NCBI GenBank assembly: GCA_018701215.1
Contig: JABIWH010000050.1
Location: forward strand, 393,349-457,348
Origin: Rhodospirillaceae bacterium
GTDB taxonomy: Bacteria; Pseudomonadota; Alphaproteobacteria; GCA-2731375
Direction of reading: 5' to 3'
Length of the DNA stretch: 64,000 bases
The stretch's first letter is position 1; every line of letters begins with the position of its first letter. This document shows, piece after piece, positions 35,157-42,674 of the stretch. The notes under the pieces were generated by a model. The model worked only from the letters and a program-made list of their open reading frames with translations, was not told where the DNA came from and made no database searches. The position numbers and the translations under genes are program-made.

Positions 35157-35232
35157 GACCCCGTAGTCTAAAGGTTAGGATGTCGGCCTTTCAAGCCGAA
35201 GATGCTCGGTTCAAGTCCGGCCGGGGTCGCCA
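35157..35232 (+). tRNA. tRNA-Glu (anticodon TTC)
   Basis: A 76-base tRNA with a perfect 7-bp acceptor stem (35157-35163 with 35222-35228), discriminator G and encoded CCA (35230-35232). The anticodon arm TCGGC/GCCGA holds loop CTTTCAA, giving anticodon TTC for glutamate. The T-loop is TTCAAGT. The T-stem has an apparent C-C mismatch at its outer pair (35205 with 35221) and a G-T wobble next to it. It follows recJ by 91 bases. Confidence 0.92.
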
Positions 35233-35390
35233 TTTTTCCCATCCGAAATAAGTTGATAAATCCCGACCGGCTGGCCAAGGCGCGCGGCCATGCCCTAGGC
35301 TGACCTTGGCGCATGGCAAAATTCCCCTTCCCCACGGCCATCCTTGTGTATGATGCAGGGCAAAGCCAATGTTATTCAGGAGGCGCACGC

Positions 35391-35852
35391 ATGAGCGGGA
35401 TAGAAACGGAATTCCTGTTCGAAATTTCCGCCAATCTAGCCGCGATCCGGGACCTGGGGGCCACGCCGCTGGGCAACCGGCGCATTGCCGAGGTCTCCGG
35501 CGGCAGCTTCGAAGGACCAAAATTGCGCGGCCGGATTTTACCGGCGGCGGGCGGCGATTGGCTGGTCATCCGCAACGACGGCGTGCTGCAGCTGGATGTG
35601 CGGATCACCCTGGAAACAGATGACGGCGCCTTGATCTACATGACCTATCGCGGTGTGCGCCATGGACCCGACGATGTTATCTCGCGCCTCAACGCGGGCG
35701 AGGACGTGGATCCGTCGGAATTCTATTTCCGCACGGCGCCGTTTTTTGAAACCGGGACGGAGAAATATGCCTGGCTAAACAGCATCGTCTGCGTTGCCAA
35801 GGGCAGCCGCGCCCCAGGTGGCGTGGCGTACCGGGTTTTTGAAGTTCTGTAG
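35391..35852 (+). CDS. DUF3237 family protein
   Basis: A 153-residue protein with the DUF3237 layout: an N-terminal strand ETEFLFEISANL, the GNRRIAEVSGGSFEGPKLRG motif, GGDWLVIRNDGVLQLDVRITLETDDGALI and YMTYRGVRHG, and a final WLNSIVCVAKGSR stretch. Beta-barrel fold is expected; the biochemical function of the family is not established. AGGAGG stands 8 bases before ATG 35391; an upstream in-frame start at 35313 is rejected. It is 15 bases before the small membrane-protein gene. Confidence 0.9.
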   Translation: MSGIETEFLFEISANLAAIRDLGATPLGNRRIAEVSGGSFEGPKLRGRILPAAGGDWLVIRNDGVLQLDVRITLETDDGALIYMTYRGVRHGPDDVISRLNAGEDVDPSEFYFRTAPFFETGTEKYAWLNSIVCVAKGSRAPGGVAYRVFEVL

Positions 35853-35867
35853 GGAAGCGAGCGGAGC

Positions 35868-36134
35868 ATGGGTAACATCGATATTCGTAGAATTCTCGGC
35901 ACCGGCATAAAGCTGCTGCTGGTCTGCCTGTTGGTCGGCTGGGTGCTGTCGGTGATCGAGGTGGATGCCTTGGGCTTTATCCGCTTCCTCTCCCAATCCC
36001 TGCGCCATGCGGGGGAATTGGCGGCGGATGCCGTGCGCTGGGGTGTGCCCTATATCCTGTTGGGCGCGGTCATCGTGGTGCCCTTCTATATCATTAAACT
36101 GGGCCTGGATATGTTGAAACGCCGCAAACGCTGA
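35868..36134 (+). CDS. Small two-helix membrane protein (DUF6460-like)
   Basis: An 88-residue protein with two hydrophobic segments, about residues 14-32 and 58-76, and a basic end KRRKR. The shape (IKLLLVCLLVGWVLS, then WGVPYILLGAVIVVPFYIIKLGL) is like a small alphaproteobacterial inner-membrane family that I associate with DUF6460, but I cannot verify this. Function unknown. AAGCGAGCGGAGC precedes the ATG. It lies between the DUF3237 and LLM oxidoreductase genes on one strand. Confidence 0.7.
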   Translation: MGNIDIRRILGTGIKLLLVCLLVGWVLSVIEVDALGFIRFLSQSLRHAGELAADAVRWGVPYILLGAVIVVPFYIIKLGLDMLKRRKR

Positions 36135-36174
36135 TCCGGGCGGTAATGGAAAATCGAGCGAGGCGGGCAAGATT

Positions 36175-37200
36175 ATGATCCAGTTCGGCTTGATGAACCG
36201 GGGACAGTTTCCGGTCGGCGGGGATGCCGCCCAGCACTGGGCGGAGATGCTGGAACAGGTGCGCTGGGCCGAAAAAATGCGCTTCGATTCCATCATGAAA
36301 GGCTCCCACTACACCACGCACCCACTATCGGAATTCCAGCAAGTGCCGTTCCTCTCGCGCATCATGGCCGAGGCGCCCTCTTTGCGCCTGATCGCCGGCG
36401 TGGTACTGCTGCCCCTGCACAAGCCTCTCGATATCGCCGAACAGTTCGCCAACATCGATGTCATGTCGGGCGGGCGGTTGATCTTTGGCGTCGGTATCGG
36501 CTATCGCGATGTGGAGTTCCGCGCCTTTGGCACCACGCAAAAGCAAGCCGGCCCGCGCATGGAAGAGGGGTTGGAGGCCATTAAGCGGCTGTGGAGCGAG
36601 GACAAGGTCTCCATGCGGGGCTCGCATTTTGAATTGATCGATGCGGTTTGCACCATCAAACCGGCGCAACAACCCATGCCCCCCATTTGGACCGGCGCCA
36701 ATGCCGACGTCGCCATCCGCCGCGCGGCCAGATTGACCGATGCCTGGTTCGTCAACCCGCACAACCGTCTGGACACCATCGAGCGGCAGATGCAGGTTTA
36801 TCGCCGCGAGCTGGACGCCTGCGGCAAACCTTTTCCAAAAGAATTCCCCATGATGCGCGAGGTCGTGGTGGCCAAGTCCCGGGAAGAGGCCATGCGCATG
36901 GCACAGCCGTATCTGGAGGCGAAATACAACGCCTATCATCAATGGGGCCAGGACAAGGTGATGCCGGCGGGGGATAACAATTTTGACATCGATTTCGAGG
37001 AACTGGTCCAGGACCGCTTCCTGTTCGGCTCTCCCGAAGAAATCGCCGAACAGATCCTCGATCTGACGCGCCGCTTTGGCGTCAATCATTTCGTCATGGG
37101 CGTGCAGTTTCCCGGCATGCCGCAACAAATGGTCCTCGACGAGATGCAGATGCTGTCGGAAGAGGTGTTTCCCCTGGTGCGGGCGGGCATCAACATGTAG
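36175..37200 (+). CDS. LLM-class flavin-dependent oxidoreductase (luciferase-like)
   Basis: A 341-residue bacterial-luciferase-like TIM-barrel enzyme using FMN or F420. Recognisable blocks are AEKMRFDSIMKGSHYTTH, IAGVVLLPLHKPLDIAEQFANIDVMSGGRLIFGVGIGYRDVE and PPIWTGANADVAIRRAARLTDAW, with VNHFVMGVQFPG near the end. Substrate unknown; family members oxidise alkanesulfonates, alkanes, aldehydes or nitriloacetate. ATG 36175 has GAGGCGGGCAAG upstream. A VOC-fold gene follows 17 bases later. Confidence 0.9.
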   Translation: MIQFGLMNRGQFPVGGDAAQHWAEMLEQVRWAEKMRFDSIMKGSHYTTHPLSEFQQVPFLSRIMAEAPSLRLIAGVVLLPLHKPLDIAEQFANIDVMSGGRLIFGVGIGYRDVEFRAFGTTQKQAGPRMEEGLEAIKRLWSEDKVSMRGSHFELIDAVCTIKPAQQPMPPIWTGANADVAIRRAARLTDAWFVNPHNRLDTIERQMQVYRRELDACGKPFPKEFPMMREVVVAKSREEAMRMAQPYLEAKYNAYHQWGQDKVMPAGDNNFDIDFEELVQDRFLFGSPEEIAEQILDLTRRFGVNHFVMGVQFPGMPQQMVLDEMQMLSEEVFPLVRAGINM

Positions 37201-37217
37201 CGAGAAAGGCGAAATGA

Positions 37218-38027
37218 ATGCCTGCTCCATCGGAGCTAAAGCTTGAACATGTCGTCATTCGCGTTGACGACCTGGATATCGCCACCCGGGACTTCACGTC
37301 TCTGGGCTTCAATGTGGTCTACGGCGGGGTGCATGGGTCAGGCTTCACCCACAATGCGCTGATACATTTTCAGGACGGTACATTTTTCGAGCTCATCGCA
37401 TTTCGCAGGAGGCTGCTTTTGAAAACCCTGCTCAATTCGGGGCTCTTGAACATTGTTCTGAAGAATACCGATAACCACATCAAATACCGCTTCGTCGAGG
37501 GCATCCGTTTTCCGGAAGGGTTCATGCATTCCGCGCTGTTGTCCTTGGATATCACGCAGGACACTGAACAGGCGAACCGCCGAGGCCTGAAAACCACGAA
37601 GCCGATACCGTTTCAGCGGGAAAAGCCCAACGGCGAGACCGTCAGCTGGAATATTATGTCGCCCTTCACCGATGCCCTGCCATTCCTCCGGGATGCCTAT
37701 GTCCCCGAGCAGAAAATGAGCGAGGCTGATACCCGCCACGACAATGGCGCGCTTGGTATTTCAAGCGTCGTCTACGCGGTCAACGATTTGGCGGCGGCAA
37801 AAAGCAGTTACGAGCAACTGCTGGGAACGGAGATTGCTATTTCAAATCAGGATGGGACGCAGCGGGCCGAATTCAAACTTGCTGACGTATCCATGGTGCT
37901 GCTGCCCGATAATGCCCAAAACAGTAGTAGAGAGACGCCTATTCAGGTGACATTGAACGCCGATGAAAACGCGTCTACTGGCCAACTGCCCTTGGAAAAA
38001 ACCCATTCCGCCAGGATTATTTTTTGA
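37218..38027 (+). CDS. VOC-fold (glyoxalase-like) protein
   Basis: A 269-residue protein with a glyoxalase_3-type domain: ELKLEHVVIRVDDLDIATRDFTSLGFNVVYGGVHG at the N-terminus with the HVV..VDDL signature, then FFELIAF, and a second half starting GISSVVYAVNDLAAAKSSYEQLLG. The histidine at HVV and the Glu in FFELIAF are plausible metal ligands. The family covers lyases, dioxygenases and resistance proteins; substrate unknown. It ends 13 bases before the convergent LLM gene. Confidence 0.82.
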   Translation: MPAPSELKLEHVVIRVDDLDIATRDFTSLGFNVVYGGVHGSGFTHNALIHFQDGTFFELIAFRRRLLLKTLLNSGLLNIVLKNTDNHIKYRFVEGIRFPEGFMHSALLSLDITQDTEQANRRGLKTTKPIPFQREKPNGETVSWNIMSPFTDALPFLRDAYVPEQKMSEADTRHDNGALGISSVVYAVNDLAAAKSSYEQLLGTEIAISNQDGTQRAEFKLADVSMVLLPDNAQNSSRETPIQVTLNADENASTGQLPLEKTHSARIIF

Positions 38028-38039
38028 GTCCCACGGTCT

Positions 38040-38936
38040 TTACAGCTTGGACCATACCCGTTGCATGAAATGCTCCATGGCATCGGTGTTTTCCGCCACA
38101 TCCGCACTGGAAACGCCAACCACGATTTCATCCAGCCCGGCTGCTTCATAGGCCTTGATGGTTTCGACGATATCATCATCCGTACCGGTCAGCGCGGTGC
38201 GGTCCTGCACCGGGGCGCTGGGCGCTTTGCCGGTAAAACGTACGGGCAATGTCAGCGAAAATTGCAGATCCGCAGGATCGCGGCCCGCCGCTTCCATTTC
38301 CTTGATTATATCCTGACGGCCCTCGGCGAACTGGCTGGGCGATTGCCGCAGGGTGTGCCAGCCGTCGCCGAAACGCACCACGCGGCGCTTGGCGGCGGCG
38401 CTGGAGCCACCGATCAACAGTGGTGGATAGGGGGCCTGCAATGGTTTTGGGGAAAACTTCAGGCCGGAATAGCGGTAATATTCGCCCGCGAACTCCGGCG
38501 TATCCTGGGTCCATAGCGCCTGCAGCGCGCCCAGGATCTCGTCCGTACGCTTGCCCCGCGTGGCGAAGTCAACGCCCAGGTTCTCGAACTCATCTCGGGT
38601 TACCGCGACGCCAACGCCCAGGTCCACCCGCCCACCGGAGAGTTGATCCAACGTGGCGACCATTTTGCCCAGCCGCGCCGGATCGTGCCAGGGCAGGACC
38701 AGGACCGAGGTGCCCAGGCGAACCGTTTTGGTGGCGCAGGCAATGGCGGTCAGTACCGTCAGGGCATCATGATAAGGCTTGTCGCCCAGGCGTTCCGCCA
38801 CATAGGTGGAATGAAACAGATGCTCGCGGACCCAGACGCTGGCAAAGCCCAGCCGCTCCGCCGTAACGGCAAGAGCCACCAGATCGTTCGGGTCTTCGAC
38901 GCCCTGATTATTGGGAATACCAAATCCAGCCTTCAT
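38040..38936 (-). CDS. LLM-class oxidoreductase (F420-type subfamily)
   Basis: A 298-residue luciferase-like enzyme of the TIGR03619/F420-dependent group: ERLGFASVWVREHLF, TAIACATKTVRLGTSVLVLPWHDPARLGKMVATLDQLSGGRVDLGVG and PPLLIGGSSAAAKRRVVRFGDGW. It is a different subfamily from the enzyme at 36175. If it truly uses F420, the genome must make that cofactor; FMN use is also possible. Function unknown. Its ATG is divergent from the DUF1445 gene. Confidence 0.9.
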   Translation of the reverse strand: MKAGFGIPNNQGVEDPNDLVALAVTAERLGFASVWVREHLFHSTYVAERLGDKPYHDALTVLTAIACATKTVRLGTSVLVLPWHDPARLGKMVATLDQLSGGRVDLGVGVAVTRDEFENLGVDFATRGKRTDEILGALQALWTQDTPEFAGEYYRYSGLKFSPKPLQAPYPPLLIGGSSAAAKRRVVRFGDGWHTLRQSPSQFAEGRQDIIKEMEAAGRDPADLQFSLTLPVRFTGKAPSAPVQDRTALTGTDDDIVETIKAYEAAGLDEIVVGVSSADVAENTDAMEHFMQRVWSKL

Positions 38937-39071
38937 GACGACGATCCTCTACGTGTTCTGAACCTGTAACAACGCCAATAGATCACGCAGCCCATGGAAT
39001 TGCCAATGAGATCCCGAATGGCTACTCTGAAAGCAAGGAACAGAGGTAGGGATGGGGCGGAGGAAGATACA

Positions 39072-39899
39072 ATGCAGAACACGGCAACAGCAACCACGGC
39101 GGCGACAGGTTTGAATTCGATCAATCCCGCGCGGGAAGCCAGACTTGCAATCCGTAGCGGCGAACACAACACCCATACGGGCGGCGTGGCGCCGGGCCAC
39201 GTTCAGGCCAATATGGTCATCCTGCCAAAAGAATACGCACAGGAGTTTCAAACCTATTGCATGCTCAACCCCAAGCCCTGTCCGCTGCTGGCGGTTGGTG
39301 ATGCGGGCGATCCATCCTTGCCGACGCTGGGCGAAGATATTGACGTGCGCACTGATCTGTCAGGCTACCGGGTGTTTGAGAACGGCAAGGAAATCGATGT
39401 TGCCTCGGACATCACCGAATACTGGCGTGATGATTTAGTTTCGTTCCCTCTTGGCTGTTCGCTCTCATTCGAAGAGGCGTTGGTGCAGCACGGGGTGCCG
39501 CTCTATCATCGCCAACGGGGTGGCCGCCCCGCCACCTACGTCACCAATATCGACACCGCGCCGGCGGGCCGATTCAATGGCAAGATGGTCGTCTCCATGC
39601 GCGCCATGAGCCCGGCGGACGCCATTCGCGCCATCCAGATCACCACCCGTTTTCCAAGTGTGCATGGCGCGCCCGTGCATATCGGCCATCCGGAGGCCAT
39701 TGGCATCGATGACTTGGACTATCAGGAATTCGGCGGCACGCCGCCGCAAATGCGGGAGTACGATGTTCCGGTCTTCTGGGCCTGCGGCATCACACCGCAA
39801 ATCGTCGTCGAAACAGTCAAGCCCAGCTTTTGCATCACCCATCTGGCCGGGCGCATGCTGGTGACCGACCTGCTGAACACGGATCTCGCGGTTTTATGA
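39072..39899 (+). CDS. DUF1445/D-glutamate cyclase-like putative hydro-lyase
   Basis: A 275-residue protein of the YcsI/DUF1445 family. The family motifs are NPAREARLAIRSGEHNTHTGGVAPGHVQANMVILP, CMLNPKPCPLLAVG, RVFENGKE and the YHRQRGGR and WACGITPQ segments. Members are annotated as putative hydro-lyases; a related domain in the mammalian enzyme has D-glutamate cyclase activity. ATG 39072 with GGAGGAAG upstream fits better than the longer frame to 38994. Convergent with the AhpD-like gene, 10 bases apart. Confidence 0.92.
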   Translation: MQNTATATTAATGLNSINPAREARLAIRSGEHNTHTGGVAPGHVQANMVILPKEYAQEFQTYCMLNPKPCPLLAVGDAGDPSLPTLGEDIDVRTDLSGYRVFENGKEIDVASDITEYWRDDLVSFPLGCSLSFEEALVQHGVPLYHRQRGGRPATYVTNIDTAPAGRFNGKMVVSMRAMSPADAIRAIQITTRFPSVHGAPVHIGHPEAIGIDDLDYQEFGGTPPQMREYDVPVFWACGITPQIVVETVKPSFCITHLAGRMLVTDLLNTDLAVL

Positions 39900-39909
39900 C
39901 CGGACGGCC

Positions 39910-40296
39910 CTACTTCAGGCCCTCATCGACCTCGACGCGATAGGAATTGACCAGGGCATTGGTTTCGTTGGCCATGCCGACCACGGCCATGACCTCTCTA
40001 AGCATGTCATCGCTCATGCCTTGTTTGCGGGCCGAGGCGGTATGGCTTTTTATGCAATATTCGCAATTGTTGGACATGGAGATGGCGATATAGATCATCT
40101 CCTTGACCATGGGGTCGAGCGCGCCCGGTGCCATTACCTCTGCCAAACTTTCCCAGGTACGTTTCAGGGTCGCGGGATCGTTGGCCAGATATTTCCAGAA
40201 GTTGTTGACGTCGGGCAAATTGCGCGCGGTTTTGATCGCATCAAAAACCGCCCGCACATCGTCGTTGGCATCGGCATACTCGATCGGGTCAAACAT
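39910..40296 (-). CDS. AhpD-like alkylhydroperoxidase-family protein
   Basis: A 128-residue AhpD/CMD-fold protein with the redox-active CEYCIKSH motif (Cys78, Cys81, His85), which marks disulfide-reductase-type AhpD proteins rather than the decarboxylase branch. Likely reduces peroxides or a partner with help from a thiol donor. ATG 40296 has AGAGGAA upstream; a longer frame reaching 40383 overlaps merR and is rejected. It lies 32 bases downstream of merR on the same strand and may be expressed with it. Confidence 0.88.
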   Translation of the reverse strand: MFDPIEYADANDDVRAVFDAIKTARNLPDVNNFWKYLANDPATLKRTWESLAEVMAPGALDPMVKEMIYIAISMSNNCEYCIKSHTASARKQGMSDDMLREVMAVVGMANETNALVNSYRVEVDEGLK

Positions 40297-40328
40297 ACTT
40301 TTTCCTCTCACTACATAATTCTTGGGTT

Positions 40329-40766
40329 TTATCGAAATAACGTTTCGATGAACGGACAATCGGGGATGGTGCCGTCCGCGCATTGCTCCGAGATCTCGGC
40401 CAGCGTGGTTTCCAGCCGCTGCAGATCGGCGATTTTTTCCCGCACGTCATGCAGATGGCTGACGGTCAATTCGTGCACCTCGCCACAAGTGTAATCGCCG
40501 CCATCGACCAGCGCCAACAGGGCCCGGATTTCCTTCAGGGTAAAGCCCAACTCCCTGCTGCGCTTCACGAAAGTCAGGCGTTTTAGATGCTCGCGGTCAT
40601 AGCGGCGGTGCCCGGCGGGGCTGCGCGGCGGCGCGGGCATGATGCCGATATTTTCGTAATACCGCACCGTCTCCAAATGCACGCCGGTTCGTTTGGACAG
40701 TGCGCCGATTGATAGCGTCACTGATTCCTGTGAATCCCGGGCCGTAACGTCTGTGTGAATGGCCAT
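40329..40766 (-). CDS. merR: MerR mercury(II)-responsive transcriptional regulator
   Basis: A 145-residue MerR regulator: N-terminal HTH (IGALSKRTGVHLETVRYYENIGI), dimer helix with VREKIADLQRLE, and three cysteines C94, C129 and C137 spaced like the Hg(II) ligands of MerR. CADGTIPDCPFIETL fits the metal loop. It should repress merFA without mercury and untwist the 19-bp-spacer promoter with it. It is transcribed divergently from merF. Confidence 0.93.
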   Translation of the reverse strand: MAIHTDVTARDSQESVTLSIGALSKRTGVHLETVRYYENIGIMPAPPRSPAGHRRYDREHLKRLTFVKRSRELGFTLKEIRALLALVDGGDYTCGEVHELTVSHLHDVREKIADLQRLETTLAEISEQCADGTIPDCPFIETLFR

Positions 40767-40774
40767 AATCCAGC

Positions 40775-40805
40775 TTGATCCCGTAGTTACTACGGGATGT
40801 AATTT
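40775..40805 (+). promoter_or_regulatory. merFA promoter with MerR operator
   Basis: TTGATC (-35, 40775-40780) and TAATTT (-10, 40800-40805) are separated by 19 bases, the hallmark over-long spacer of MerR-family promoters. The spacer holds a perfect dyad ATCCCGTAG-TTA-CTACGGGAT (40778-40798), related to the CCGTAC dyad of classical mer operators. It lies between merR and merF and should drive merF-merA. Confidence 0.92.
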
Positions 40806-40836
40806 AGCACGGATAAATATCTGGGGAATAGAGATC

Positions 40837-41082
40837 ATGCCAAGCGAAGCGAAATCAAACAGGCTGTTGAGTATCGGCATAGGGGGTGCCGCCGTCATGG
40901 CGGTGTGCTGCTTTACCCCGGCACTGGTGGTGTTGCTGGCCGCCGTGGGGCTGTCATCCATTGTCGGGGCCTGGATGGACTTTATCCTGCTCCCCGCCCT
41001 GGTCTGTTTTCTGGGCCTGGTGGTCTTTGCTCTTGTTTTGCGCGGCAAAGCGAAAGCTGAAGCGGGGGAAGAGCCATCATGA
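40837..41082 (+). CDS. merF: MerF-type mercury transporter lacking the second cysteine pair
   Basis: An 81-residue membrane protein with two helices. The first carries the vicinal pair Cys24-Cys25 in VCCFTPALVVLLAAVGLS, the MerF mercury relay motif. The second helix contains Cys57 only and the tail KAKAEAGEEPS has no vicinal pair, unlike classical MerF, which has two pairs. It probably imports Hg(II) and hands it to MerA. The merA start overlaps its stop (ATGA). Confidence 0.9.
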   Translation: MPSEAKSNRLLSIGIGGAAVMAVCCFTPALVVLLAAVGLSSIVGAWMDFILLPALVCFLGLVVFALVLRGKAKAEAGEEPS

Positions 41083-42473
41083 GCAGCTATGATCTGGCCG
41101 TGATCGGTGCGGGGTCGGCGGGATTCTCCGCCGCCATTACCGCCGCCGAGCAAGGCGCGCATGTGGCGCTCATCGGCCACGGCACCATCGGCGGCACCTG
41201 CGTCAACGTGGGCTGTGTGCCGTCAAAAACCATGATCCGGGCCACGGAAGCCCTGCACCAGGCCAACACGGGGCGTTTCGCCGGCATTCAGGCCAGTGGG
41301 CAGTTGGCGGACTGGGGCGCCATCGTCGGGCAAAAGGACGAGTTGGTCGCCAGCCTGCGTCAGAGCAAATATACCGACCAGCTGGAAAATTATCCCTCCA
41401 TCGACTACCGCCCCGGCGCGGCGGCCTTCAATGGCGACGGCCTGCTGTTTGACGGCGCGCCGTTGGCAGCGGAAAAAACCGTCATTGCCTGCGGTTCCCA
41501 GGCCAGCGTGCCTGACATAGCGGGCATCAAGGACACCCCCTTTCTGACCTCAACCACCGCCTTTGCACTGGAGCAGCTACCAGGCTCCATACTACTGATC
41601 GGCGGCGGTTATATTGGTTGCGAGGTGGCACAGATGCTGGCCCGCGCAGGCGTAGCGGTGACCATCGCCTGCCGCAGCCGGTTGCTGCCCGAAGGCGAGC
41701 CCGAAATCAGCGACGCCCTACGCGGCTATCTGCGCGACGAGGGTCTGACGGTAATGGACGGCCTGAGTTATGAAAGCATCGAACGGACGGGAACCGGCGT
41801 CGCCCTGAGGGTTGAAACGGATGGCGCGGCGCAGGTTCTACAAGCCGAGCGCCTGTTGCTCAGCGCCGGGCGGCGGCCCAACACCCAGGGCCTGGGCCTG
41901 GAACAGGCCGGCATCAAGACCCGTGCGAATGGCGGCATTGCCATTGACGAGCGTATGCGCACCTCGCGGGCCAATGTCTATGCCGCCGGCGATGTCACGG
42001 GCCGGGATCAATTCGTTTACATGGCCGCCCATGGCGCCAAGATCGCGGCGCAAAACGCCCTGAACGGTGACAGCCAGGTCTATGACAACAACGCCATGCC
42101 GGCGGTGGTCTTCACCGACCCGCAAGTCGCCACCGTGGGTCTGACCGAGGCTGATGCCATCGCCGCCGGGCACGATGTAGTGACCTCGCTATTGCCGCTG
42201 GAATTCGTCCCCCGCGCCCTGGCCGCCCGCGATACCCGCGGCCTAATCAAACTGGTGGCCGATAGCGGGACAAAGAGGCTACTGGGCGCGCATATTCTGG
42301 CGCCCGAGGGCGCCGACAGCATCCAGACCGCCGCCCTGGCCATCCGACAGGGGATGACGTACGTGGAACTGGGCGAGATGATCTTTCCCTACCTGACCAC
42401 GGTGGAAGGCTTGAAGCTGGCGGCGCAGACCTTCGAGAAAGACATCGCCAAACTATCCTGCTGCGCCGGCTAA
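41079..42473 (+). CDS. merA: Mercuric reductase MerA (without NmerA domain)
   Basis: A 464-residue flavoprotein disulfide reductase that reduces Hg(II) to volatile Hg(0) with NADPH. FAD motif GAGSAGFSAA; redox pair Cys41/Cys46 in GTCVNVGCVPSK; NADPH motif GGGYIGCEVAQML; and the C-terminal vicinal pair Cys461-Cys462 (SCCAG) specific to MerA. The N-terminal metallochaperone domain of many MerA proteins is absent, so this is the short form. It ends before a strong terminator. Confidence 0.95.
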   Translation: MSSYDLAVIGAGSAGFSAAITAAEQGAHVALIGHGTIGGTCVNVGCVPSKTMIRATEALHQANTGRFAGIQASGQLADWGAIVGQKDELVASLRQSKYTDQLENYPSIDYRPGAAAFNGDGLLFDGAPLAAEKTVIACGSQASVPDIAGIKDTPFLTSTTAFALEQLPGSILLIGGGYIGCEVAQMLARAGVAVTIACRSRLLPEGEPEISDALRGYLRDEGLTVMDGLSYESIERTGTGVALRVETDGAAQVLQAERLLLSAGRRPNTQGLGLEQAGIKTRANGGIAIDERMRTSRANVYAAGDVTGRDQFVYMAAHGAKIAAQNALNGDSQVYDNNAMPAVVFTDPQVATVGLTEADAIAAGHDVVTSLLPLEFVPRALAARDTRGLIKLVADSGTKRLLGAHILAPEGADSIQTAALAIRQGMTYVELGEMIFPYLTTVEGLKLAAQTFEKDIAKLSCCAG

Positions 42474-42562
42474 GAGCTCGATGCGACCGGCAAGCGTATC
42501 CGCCAATTGCCGATCGGCGACCAGTTGAAGAATATTTAAACAAACAGGGGGCCTTAGCTATG

Positions 42563-42595
42563 GGGACAGCGGTGAAAGCCGCTGTCCCTTCTTTT
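42563..42595 (+). terminator. Rho-independent terminator after merA
   Basis: GGGACAGCGG (42563-42572) pairs perfectly with CCGCTGTCCC (42579-42588) around loop TGAAAG, followed by TTCTTTT. This is the strongest factor-independent terminator in the window, about 90 bases after the merA stop, and it sets the mer unit off from the next gene. Confidence 0.92.
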
Positions 42596-42674
42596 ATTGG
42601 CCTGGCCAATCTTGCCTTGGGCGATCATTGTGGCAAATAATGGCTGAAGACAGCTGCTCGGAATAGGAGGAATC

